From: Rotaria socialis
Lineage: Eukaryota; Rotifera; Eurotatoria; Philodinida; Philodinidae
Direction: 5' to 3'
DNA: 64,000 bases
Assembly: GCA_905331475.1 (NCBI GenBank)
Contig: CAJNYU010002801.1
Coordinates: 1 to 64,000 of the forward strand
Shown: positions 21,187 through 32,064 of the stretch, in pieces
Layout: each line of letters begins with the position of its first letter
Numbering within the stretch: the first letter of the stretch is position 1
The notes under the pieces: generated by a model
The model's database searches: none
Told to the model about the DNA's origin: nothing
The model's input: the letters and a program-made list of their open reading frames with translations, nothing else
Position numbers and translations under genes: made by a program

Positions 21187-24100
21187 ATGTCAAAAATTTT
21201 AAAAAATCAACAATCAATTGTAAATTTAATCTGGAGACGTAACTTGCAAAATTCACGAAAAATATCTATCAATATAGATGATTTACTTGATGAATCGTTT
21301 TTATTACTACGTGAACTTTTAAATAATCTTAAATCAATAAATGATACTGATCCAATTGGTACTCTATTATCATTATTTGCAAGTGTAGGCTATTTAGCAA
21401 CTAACTCTACAGTTACTATATCGAATCAAACAACTAATTTGAATATTTTTGTACTACTAATTGGCCCGTCAGGTAAATAAAAAAATTAAAAATTCTTAAC
21501 AGTGTTTCTTTCGTTAGGTTCTGGTAAAACTAAAATTATTGGACCTGTTAAAAGATCCATAATCAACACTATGAAGGCCTTAAACATTCCAAACGAAAAT
21601 TACGGCATCATCGATGATTTCACAATAGCATCATTAACACTTAAATTAGCTAAAAGCAATGCATTTATAATGTCAGATGAAGCGGAAAAACCATTGTTAA
21701 CTCTTGGTTTTTACTCACCATTCTCCGATAGTACTGCTGCTGATAGAATAGCTGGATGCAAGTTCTTCGGCACTGTACCAACAACAAAGGACACTATGAC
21801 GTACCATCTTGAAGTCAGCTCTCATTTGTCTTTTCTTGGAGCGACAACTGGTCGATTATGGAATCGTCTAATCGACTATTATGTACAAGGAAATCAAACA
21901 GATGGTTTTTCAGAACGGTAATAAGATTTTCTAAGAAAACCAGATACGTAACTCAAACTATGCATTGTTTAGCAACCATATAAGACTGCCTAAGCTAAAA
22001 AACAGCTGTTAAAAAGATAAAATAGAATCTTCTTTTAAATGTATCTATCCTTACATTTCATAATATATCTTCTAACGAAACAATTCTTAGAATAATTCTT
22101 GCTTTTGAAAAAGGTTAAAGGCATTTCTACTTAAAACAATTTAATATGTCCGTCCTTATACCAAACTTGATTATTTTATTTATTAATCGCACTATAGAAG
22201 TTCATAATTTTATTTTATTTTATCCCAAAATACGAAATAAAATGAATTCTTTTTTTTCATTTCTAACAACTTATCCGATTTCTAACTACTACTATTTCTG
22301 AGTATTAGGATTCGCAGTTGACCAAAAATCAATAGGGTTAGCGAATGATTTTTATAAATCAACGATCCCAACTAAAAAACCCGTAACCATGACTGAAAAT
22401 ATTAGATTTCTCATCGGTAAACAAATCGATGAAAACTACCGATTACTTTTACTTTTATTATTCTACATAATGCTTCGTGATTTCATAAATTTCATTGCTT
22501 CTGATTCATGTAACAATTATAATGAATTAAATGCTTTTTTAATGCATCACAGTTTTTAAATTATCTTCACACATTGAAATAGTAGTCGGTGAATAACGAT
22601 CATTCATAATAGAAAATTCAGTTTATTCTCACTAATGAATTTCTGACTTATATAATTTCTTTCAATTCATATTAATTATATGCATTAATTTCTTTAAAAA
22701 TAATAGGTTTCTACATTACACGATACCGAAGAAAAACGATTTAAATAGTATTAAATCGCAAACACTAGATTATCATAACGACAATAATGACGACAATGAC
22801 GATAGTGAAGAAGATATCAGCGACGATGAATATGGAACTACAACGGCGAAAAATATGAATCAAAATCAGCCGAGTCTAACACAAATATTAATTGTCTGTC
22901 GTTTATTAGGTGATCGTATATTTACTTTAAGTCGACATGGCACAAAAAAATTCAACAATAAAATACGCCAATATCAAGAATTAGCTCAACATGATGATTC
23001 AGATGACATTAATTATGCATCACGAATTGGCAAAGCCGCTGAAATTTTATGTAAAATAGCTGGCATTTCTCAAATTGTAAAAATTTCACTGGAAATACTA
23101 CAGTAAGTTATAACTATTCGACTAAATATTTTTATAATACATCATACCTTTGGTGCTAATCAATCAAAAAAAAGTCATTTATCATTCTATTTATACAATT
23201 CTCAAAATAAAACTACTTGATAACCAATACTTGAGAAATTGAAAGTATCTTCACCTTAAAAAAAGAACATGAAACACTAATCTCATTGATTCAATTTAAA
23301 GTAAATCTGCCAACATTAACATCCCAAACTAGCTGATTTCATTCTGATTATAATTCTTTTGATGTCATTCGCTTGTTAATAAACAATATCTCTATATTAA
23401 ATAGAATTTTGAAAGATCAAAACCAACTCTTATATGATGATACCAGTTTGAATTTTATTCGCAATACGACACAATTAATTGAAAATAAGTATCCATCTGC
23501 CAACTTAGTTTTGGAAATACAATCATCTAGTACACGACTAGCTGGATATTTATTCTGCAACTATCTAAGAAAAATGTTCATCGAACTTTATAATACTAGT
23601 CCACTACTTCCAAACGAATTATCAACTCGAAATCAGATATTGCCTAGTAAATTCTTTTATCATTATTTGTATGATAAATTCACCGCTTTATAGTTCAAAC
23701 ATCATTGAATACAATTCGTGAATATATATTCGAAATAAATCAATTGTTTTTTCTGAAACGTGACTTAACAGGACCAATGGGAGTACTTCGACGTTTTCCA
23801 ACTGATCTGGTCAACACAGCTCTCGACGAATTAATAAATTATGAATTTATACGAAAAGGGTGTAAGTTATAGAATCAATTATAGCTATAGTCAGATACTT
23901 TTCCATCAATAATATAACTTTAATAAAACTGTTATTTTGACATATTTTCATCTCAATCCGATCTCATTTAGCATACATACAAACTACATCACATACATCT
24001 GTATATATGAAATGCTATCCATCGACAAACATACTAAATAATCCTGTAAAACGACAAATTGTTGAGCAAATACTTAATGACTCAAAATCAGATCTAAAAA

Positions 24101-25798
24101 CTTATATGACAAACTTGAATAATAGTACTATTAAGCAAAAACAAATACTAACAAACGATTCTATGCAAGTATTGTTGCAATCTGATAATAAATCATTATT
24201 CAATAACTTAAAACAAAAATATCCCGAACGATTTCTTAATAGTATGTATTTCACTTACAAACATCAAGTAACCTTTCAGATATAAGAACTTTTCATAATA
24301 CAAATGAACAATGGAATTACTTTATGACTTCTACATAAAAATTATGATACTAGTCTCACACTAACTTCTAAACACTAAATATACTCTAGGATACTTTCCT
24401 ATTTATTAGCTATATGAACATTTAAGACACATGGCAAAGTCTTGATTACTCAATATATTTTATCCCTTTTTCTGGATAGAATCTATATTAAAAGCAATTA
24501 AATTTAGATTCTAATACTACTACGATTAATTCTAATACTGAACAGCTGACTCTTAATGTTGAAACACAAGCAATCGAAACGACCACTAACAATTCTTCAA
24601 TTAGTATAAACAAATGTACTATATTACAAAAAAAAACACTTGGAAACTAATACACTCGTTCTTTTGTACTAGGCATAAAACCAACAATTCAAAACGCGTC
24701 GAAAAATCCTAAGACTGAATTATCAAATACATTAATTCAATCACGCACACCATCAATAATATCTTCCGTAAGCCAAACAGTTAATATCTCAGGTTCTCCA
24801 ACTCATATCGAAATATTGCATTCAAATCTGCAGACGCTAAGTATTACATATTGAACTATAATATAAAAAAAATGAATAAAAATTTACATTTAAGCTGAAA
24901 CACAATTTAATAATAATTCCACATTAACAACTAATTTGCTATCATCGAACGTTGAAAACGTAACATTCAACAACCAATCAACACCAGTTCAGGTGACTAC
25001 TAATCAATTTGAAGATATCAGCGAAAGTATGATCCAAATAATTAATCAATACAATGCTAATTATTTATTTCTAGCAATGCTGACAACTAACGATTCTATT
25101 CTAAAATACATTAATAAACTCCACAATAACTCGGATAAGATCCATTCTAACATGCATAGTAAGAATTAATTAATAGATATATAATATTAAAAAAATATTC
25201 CTGACATATTTTAGCTTCATTCAGTCATATAATATCTCCTGAATCATTAAATCATACTAAATTAGATCCTCAGAAAAATCAATTTATTGGTTCATCTGAT
25301 ATCATCATGCCATTAGAAAATATCACTATTCCTACTAACAATAAAACAACCATGAACACTTCTGAACGACATGTTTCAACTACGACACTTCATAATTTTG
25401 ATAATGTAACAAATATTCTAACCGGATTTCAAAATAATATATCGAATATCGCTTCGACAAGTATCGCTCGACCTTCTTTTGAAACTAACGGTAATTGACC
25501 TTCTTTGTGTCACATTCACTAAAACGTGAGAAACAACAGTTTCTTATTATTTAACAGAATCATATGAAGTTACATTTTCAAACATACTACTAAATGTGAC
25601 ATAAGGACTATTTCTTCTCAATACATGATTTCAATAATGAATATAACTTAATTTTCATTTATATTCTTAGATTCATCAATTTCTAATCCAGCATCATCAA
25701 ATGCTGAACCATTAAGCAGTAATACCGCTCGTGCACAAAAATCTAAACGAAGAACGAAAACAATTGAAATTAAAAAGAAGAAAATAAAACGCAAATGA
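21187..25798 (+). CDS. DUF3987-type P-loop ATPase (helicase-like)
   Basis: The protein starts at MSKILKN. A phase-1 intron splits the Walker A motif, which joins as GPSGSGKT (residues 93-100). FIMSDEAEKPLLTLG follows as a Walker B-like block, then SHLSFLGATTGRLWNRLIDYYV and DGFSERFLHYTIPK, the sensor/arginine region typical of DUF3987 proteins, an acidic insert, and a helical ASRIGKAAEILCKIAGI segment. A winged-helix-like segment (RRFPTDLVNTALDELINYEFI) lies near 23.8 kb. The remainder (24.0-25.8 kb) is split into several exons of N/S/T-rich sequence and ends in a basic KSKRRTKTIEIKKKKIKRK tail, probably a nuclear signal. DUF3987 ATPases are mostly known from phages, plasmids and integrative elements as putative helicases. 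Junctions through 24.2 kb were read in frame; the low-complexity exons are less certain. Confidence 0.72.
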
Positions 25799-27735
25799 TG
25801 ATAAAAACTTTCAAATCAAAACTCGGACTATATGATTTTTTTTTCAACGAAATGTTTGAAACATTTTCAATCATCAAGATGCATACTTTCTTTTTTTTTT
25901 GTTATCTGCATATTTCTAACAATCTATCTGTATAATAGTGGAACAGTTCAATTAATAAACAATTGTACCAAAAAATTTGTTTTCAAACCATCAAATTAAA
26001 ATGAAGTAATGAACGCTAAAATATAAACTGAATGATAACTATGATTTCATTCTTCATATATGAATCATATATGTCACCACTAGTAAATAAAAAGATCGCA
26101 CATCTCCGCAAGATGACGCACATATCAAATGATTCAATTAGTGTACTGTTTCTTTCATCCTATAATCTGCACAGGCTCACACTAAAAACAATAATAAAAA
26201 TAAATATTCATAACTTTTTTATACTTAATTCCACACCAATAAATTACTCGCGAGCAAAATTCATGAAACTGCCTATTTAAAAAGGGATAGTAAAAAATCA
26301 CTGCATTTCCTGCTTGAACGAATACAACTGTTTTTTACGATCAAGCACGGCACAGATTACTCGCTACTCACAAAGACATAACATATTCATAAAATTTCCA
26401 CATAAAAATGCGGTTTGATCTCCAGAATTAAGAGATCAAAACAATAAAAAAATTGATAAAACATTAGTGAATTTCTATTTCTATTTCTATTCACGATCTA
26501 TTCCACAAGTTCATAACCTAATTTTGTTTTTCGAATAAAAAACTTGATCAATTTACAATCCTTAATAACCACAAAAAGTATTCTTTTAATTACTAGCTGC
26601 ACTTTTTAATAATTCACAAGATGAAGACGCAATATTTTTCAAAGAAACAGGATCATATAGAACTTGCGAAAAACCATTTTTACGAAAATTCTAGAGTCAA
26701 ACTTCATTGAAAAATCAATAGAAAGAAACTAAGAACCCCTACATGAATAATCTTATGAACTTTACTTTACACGATATCCTACATTGCGCTAAAAGGATAA
26801 TTTCAATGATGCTTAAAGATATGTTTAAAATAAAAACAACTAATAACACTGATCCCTTATACTAGAAAATTTCACAAACATTTAATATATCCCTGATTTA
26901 AACTCTATACAAAAGACTCCTTCATACATTCAATTTTTATATGAAGTTACGATGGTTTTTGAAACTGTTCTGTTTTGAAGACACATTGACTTACTTTATT
27001 AAACTATTTTTTCAACATTCTATCAACGTCCCAAATAAACATTCCTGAATTCATGTTAAGAAAACTCCCGAAGAATTAATAATTCGACGTAAACTGTATT
27101 AATACAATAACAAACCAATATTCGTTTTTTAGAAAATTATCTAAATAACCATAAGGCTATCGACTAACAGATTTAAGGTACCACTGATCAATACATAAGT
27201 TAATTTCTCGAAATTCTATATTTAAAAAAAAAGAAAACAAAATCATTAAAAAAATAAGTTTTAGTTCATATGCAACAATTATTCAATGTCCCCATGTCCC
27301 TCAGTTTTAAAATAAATACAATACGAAAATCAGAAAAAAAATATTCTGAATTCATATACAACAATTATTCAATGTTTCTATTTGTACCACAATACTGCTC
27401 AAGAAAAAACCAATAAGAAATCGATTTTTATTATTTTGTACAAAAACATTTTTCTACCTACATCTGAATAAGAACTCATTTGGAGCAATATTTCAATGAT
27501 TTGCAGAAATAAAAACTTTCATTTTTCAGTTTCATATCATTTATACCTATAATTAACACTATAAATTTCTTACAAACTATTATATTCCAAACTCAACTGA
27601 ATTCTGAACTCAACTGCCACATATATATTCTTTTCAATCTTTATTTCTAAGCGTTCAAAGAGACTATCGATATCACGTTTCAAATGGTTTCTTTGATTCA
27701 TTTAAAATGAAAAATCTGTTAATCGTTGATAAGGT
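25799..27735. other. Gene-free AT-rich stretch with short repeats
   Basis: There is no coding frame of note. A 23-bp word (CATATGCAACAATTATTCAATGT) at about 27270 recurs with one change at about 27355. I searched by eye for an inverted copy of the 13.4-13.9 kb region, as element termini, and found none. Confidence 0.4.
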
Positions 27736-27780
27736 GGTATGGGTGTGAGCAAGAAAAGGACACCACACCCACACGCACCC
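27736..27780. repeat. Head-to-head telomere-like tracts
   Basis: The plus strand carries G-rich GGTATGGGTGTG (27736-27747), 13 bases, then C-rich CACCACACCCACACGCACCC (27761-27780). The second part is, on the minus strand, a TGTGGG-like tract pointing left. G-rich then C-rich on one strand is the pattern of two telomeric tracts meeting head to head. The repeats are short and degenerate, so a simple hairpin or transposon end is not excluded. Confidence 0.45.
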
Positions 27781-27786
27781 TTAGTC

Positions 27787-28555
27787 GTTCAAATGAAAAC
27801 TGAAAGTATCGAGATTGGACTGCTCAAATATTTTCCAATCTTGCATCAGATATCCAGTTCGCTCAAAATATCCTTTCAAAAACATGGATTTGTAAGGAAT
27901 TTCCGTTTTCAATCTTCGAGATAATTAAAATGACGTCATTAACAAATGTTAGCCACTAGGTTATTCGCTCGCATCTGATACTGGATAATGAATCATAAAG
28001 ATAATTAGTTGTGCAATGAAAAATCTACTTTATGAATAAGAATCTACAGAGCCCTCTACAAGTATACATACAGTTCGATTTTAAAAACATGGGTTCTAAG
28101 CTTTTGTAGAGGTTATATAGTTATGAAGTTTCAAATGGGTATTACTATTAATTTGATAAAGAACTCATTTTATTTTTAATGCGGTGCGAAGCACAGCATT
28201 TATGTAGTCCGTCGCGAGTTTTTTTTTGTTTCTTTCTAACTTGAGTACGCATAAAAAGTTCTTATTAAGTGACGCGATGATCTAAAGAACCATAAATGCT
28301 AGAAAATCCATTCAAACTAGATATGAAAGTATGGAGATCGAACTTGTTACATCTTTTTTCCAATTTTCAATACTAGGCTTCGTTCGCCTAAAAATATCAT
28401 TCGACAATGATGATTTTGAAACGTTTTATTGTTTTATAGTTTCGCGCTAATTAAAATGGCGTCATCAAGTAATAGTAGCCAATAGTCTATTTCTTCGCAT
28501 TTGATCTAAGATAGTGAATCATTAAAATAATTAATCGTTCAATGAAAAAAATTGT
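27787..28555 (+). repeat. Diverged direct repeat, about 520-bp period
   Basis: The stretch 27790-28015 is repeated, diverged, at 28310-28550. Shared landmarks are ATGAAAGTATGGAGAT/ACTGAAAGTATCGAGAT, TAATTAAAATGRCGTCAT, and the ...ATGAATCATAAAGATAATTA / GTGAATCATTAAAATAATTA block ending CAATGAAAAA. It looks like an old tandem or nested duplication of an unclassified repeat. Confidence 0.6.
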
Positions 28556-28772
28556 TAGACAACTGGTTGTTACATTTTCAGAGAGATTTCCTAGTGATGA
28601 ATTTCAAAATGGTCGATTTAAGAATAGTGAATGCGAAATTTTTATTCAAAATTCGTATACGGAAATTAAAAAAAAATAAACGTTTGTAATGGATCTTAAA
28701 GTGAATCATTTATTTTTAAATCTTATTCTCGCTACTTTCGAAAATTCGGCTCGTCTGCTTCGCACCGCATTT
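28180..28772. repeat. Inverted 15-16 bp repeat pair
   Basis: ATGCGGTGCGAAGCA near 28180-28194 and its exact reverse complement TGCTTCGCACCGCAT at 28757-28771 are about 560 bp apart. GC-rich words like these stand out in this AT-rich DNA. They may be termini of a decayed small element that includes part of the 520-bp repeat. Confidence 0.5.
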
Positions 28773-28807
28773 CGTAGTCGAGTGAAACTCGAATACCATC
28801 TAGTTTA

Positions 28808-28994
28808 TTATTGAGACGCTTCGTCAACTACTGTTAACTTCGTCAGTCGTTTTATTATCTTATTGCTTCTCTTATTTTTCTCGCGTCCTAATAAACAATA
28901 GTACTCATAATTTGTATATAACATTTCTTTTTCATGTAACTTCATTTTATTTTGACTGACGACGTTATCAGTAGTTGACGAAATGTCTCAATAA
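28808..28994. mobile_element. 187-bp MITE with TA duplication
   Basis: Imperfect terminal inverted repeats of about 45 bp start TTATTGAGAC and continue with TTCGTCAACTACTG; the right end mirrors this with only a few differences. Both ends are flanked by TA, the target duplicated by Tc1/mariner-type transposases. There is no coding capacity, so this is a non-autonomous element. Confidence 0.7.
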
Positions 28995-29641
28995 TAAAAA
29001 ATGATATATTCGGTATTCTTTTCTTTATTATTTCTTGTTAAATGTATTTACCGAATTAAAAGAATCAACAAATTATCCATGGATTAGATATACATGACTC
29101 AGTGACGATTAATAAAAATATTATCCATATGATAATATAGATATACGATTTATATGAAGAGAAAATTAGAATTAAAAATAATATGATTTCAGTATTAGTC
29201 CCACAATTATTGTCCCATTTTCGAGCAAACAGAAATTGGTTTAATAAGAAATTTTCGTTTAGTTCATTGAATGGACCAAAAATATCGGCGACGATTATTG
29301 ACTGAAAATAAGGATTCATTAGCGCTATATAGCTAACGTGAAAAACGACAAGAGACAGATGGTGAACTTGAAGTACAGCAGGTTATTTCGAGATAGCACG
29401 GACTGTGACCAATAAACTGAAATAAAAAAGTAAAGGGCAAGGTAGATCATTATCCCTTCGAAAGCCATGTTGAGATTGATTACCGATTAATGTTATGGTT
29501 ATTTCGTTTTAAAGAAACGCCTGTATTTAAAAGAAAAAACACATTTTTTCGTAAGATCTCCGATAGTAGTTGTAACTATAATCGAGTTTAGGTACATCTA
29601 ATTGATAGAAGCATTTCATTTTAAGTAATCGAATCCTTACT

Positions 29642-29702
<61 letters not shown>

Positions 29703-31388
29703 NACTATAATCGATTTTATGGACATCTAATTTTTAGAACCATTTCATTTTAAGTAATCGAAACCTTAAAAACCCCCCCCCCCACAATAAAAAACCCCGG
29801 GTCTTCTATTATGTTCCAGCGTAAAAATTTTCCAGGGAGGCCTTCTATTAAGAACCGCATTTTTTCCTAATATTTAATTTAAAAGGTTTTACAGAAAACT
29901 AAGGCGACTTTCAGGATTTCCATCAGGATTTTCAGGGTTTTAAGGGTATCATTATAATTGTGAACACGTTCTCTTAATATTCCCACCTTAAAATGCTAAG
30001 AATCAGGCATACTTTGATGGAAAAACGCTAATTAAAGTTCGTAATTAGCAAAAAATTAATTAATTAAAGGGGATCTTCTATTACGTTCGACAAACTTTTT
30101 CTCCAGGGGGGTCTTCTTATATTAGGGGGGGGGGGGGTTGGGGGGTGGGGGGCCGTGGGGGGGTTTAGTCGATCATCTCCCTTGTCCTACGAACCTTAAC
30201 TTACTGACAGTATTTCGAAACCTTTTTATAACTGTTTTGAACGTTTTATTTTCATAAGATTTTGGAATCAAGTAGAAAAACAAAATTTTGTTACTCGAAT
30301 TCATGCAATTTTACATTTCTCATCATACTCGTGTCTCATATTAGCATCGATTTGCAAGCGTCAGCAAGTAAAACGGAAAAAAAATAAGCAATTATCAGTG
30401 TGAAAACCTAAAGAATAATTGAAAATACATTTCTCTATTATCGATTTATTTAAGAATGCAAGTTTACTAGCACTTACCAAAAATAATTACCTTCATGTAT
30501 CAATTGAAAAGCAATTTATAACTATCGATAGATATATATACTAATAACGAAACTTTGTATTTCTGCTGTAAAAATATTGCTGGCCCAAGGCCAAAAATCA
30601 GAAATTGACTGTGCGCTTTAATGTGTATATTTTTCGATTTTTCCTACTATCATTGAATTTATTTAACGCTCATTATACGTTGTGTATATGACTGTAATGG
30701 AGCAGACATCATTTAAATGTCGATCAGCACGAATATTATAGTGAGAATAGCAAAAAAAAGTTGACTGAAAAATATCGCTGATCGATTATATAACTTGCTT
30801 TTGTCATTGTTTGTTGATTCGTAAAAAAGATTGAAAACTACATAAAAACTGTCGACATACGTAGCACAACTGTTCAAGATGTAAAATGTCGTCTACCGAA
30901 TGAATTATCATTTATTACGTCTAAACACTGATTAGAGCCATAAAATATCGTTGTTGGGATTGCAATGAACTTCCAAAAGGTGATATAAAAAAACACATAG
31001 TTATCTAAGATGAATGATCAATAAAATAGCAAATCTGACCAGAACGAAGCAAACATCAATTAATATGTAACAAAATCATATCTTCTCGTGTACATATCTA
31101 ATTGAACATACGGTAATATTATCCCGCAATTATTTGCACATGGAATTTTCAAAACGCTAGAGAATTCTCCATAGAAAAGAATCCTTTTCGTATTTCTGAA
31201 ACAGTTTAATTACTTCCTCAATTTTTTACATGTTGTTATCTAAATGTCTAAAATAGTTCCGTTTTTTCATATGAGAAAATTAATTGAATTGATTTTGATA
31301 CGCGATAATTGTTTTTCCTATTAATCTACATTTGAATCTTTCAGATATTGTCCAACTACCTAAAAATAATTAATTAATAGTCTGCCTA
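28995..31388. other. Gene-free region with poly-G/poly-C duplicated blocks
   Basis: A run of about 60 Gs (from 29642) ends in an N at 29703, then C and G runs near 29772 and 30126-30170. A block of about 65 bp at 29576-29641 is repeated, diverged, at 29704-29770. A second pair, TCTTCTATTAYGTTC ... TTTTCCAGG/TTCTCCAGG, occurs at 29802 and 30071. Length and order of the homopolymers are unreliable because an assembly N lies within. No gene was seen to either side. Confidence 0.55.
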
Positions 31389-31701
31389 GTCGAACTTTTT
31401 TATTCATGCGCTTGCAAAACTTAAGCTCAAGGTGTGTCCATAGCGCATAACTTTCTGGCTCAAGACAAGTGCTTCAATGTTTGCATGGGTTACAAAAAAA
31501 ATGCAACTGTAACTTTTTATTAAAATTTGAGTTATTGTGAATGTAAAATAGAAAAAAAAGTTCTTTAATAACAGAAACGCTTAGATAAAAATTCAAGCGC
31601 ATGAACAAGAAGTTTAAGAACTGGAGCTCACCGAAAGAGTCCTTGACTTTCTTGATCAAGAAAGTCAAGAATTGCATGCGCTTGCAAAAAAAAGGTTCGA
31701 C
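31389..31701. mobile_element. 313-bp MITE with TA duplication and perfect palindrome
   Basis: The ends read GTCGAAC-(C)TTTTTT and the reverse complement AAAAAAGGTTCGAC, each flanked by TA. Inside each end lies the word CATGCGCTTGCAAAA in direct orientation. At 31642-31669 sits a perfect 28-bp palindrome (CTTGACTTTCTTGA and its reverse complement). The short frames seen on both strands here are by-products of this symmetry. Confidence 0.6.
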
Positions 31702-32064
31702 TAGGGCTACCATAAAAACTGAATACATCGGCAATTCATCTTATACCGATGGCCTTTATTCTCATGGAATATTTAAACAGCCGGAATTAGCGGACTAGCT
31801 GAAATCATGAGTAATGTAAATTTTGCTATAGACAATCTTGGAATAATTTTCTTTTGAACTTTTATGTTTTTGAAATTGAAACTGTTTTTAAAATCTTTCA
31901 AATATCTGTTTGTTCTATTGTTTTTTCAAAAATCTAATTACTACATTGAGAATGAAGCACAGATTTCATCTGTTACTAACATATGATTTAAAGGAGAAAA
32001 AAAAATAGCCAAAAAAAATAATATTCATATCTGACTGATGGGAAAAAAGTATCACAAAAAGAAT
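31702..32064. other. Spacer downstream of RIF1
   Basis: AT-rich with no gene seen. It should contain the 3' UTR and polyadenylation site of the minus-strand RIF1 gene. Confidence 0.5.

Noticed and set aside
13965-25798. Polinton or Helitron as identity of the three-gene cluster
   Set aside because: No DNA polymerase B, capsid, protease or Rep/HUH motif was found, and no Polinton-type termini.
13760-26740. CCCCTACAT words near 13775 and 26736 as possible element ends
   Set aside because: Only nine bases, same orientation, no flanking similarity or target duplication.
27739-27924. 61-codon plus frame over the telomere-like tract
   Set aside because: No family likeness; it spans repeats and the telomere-like junction.
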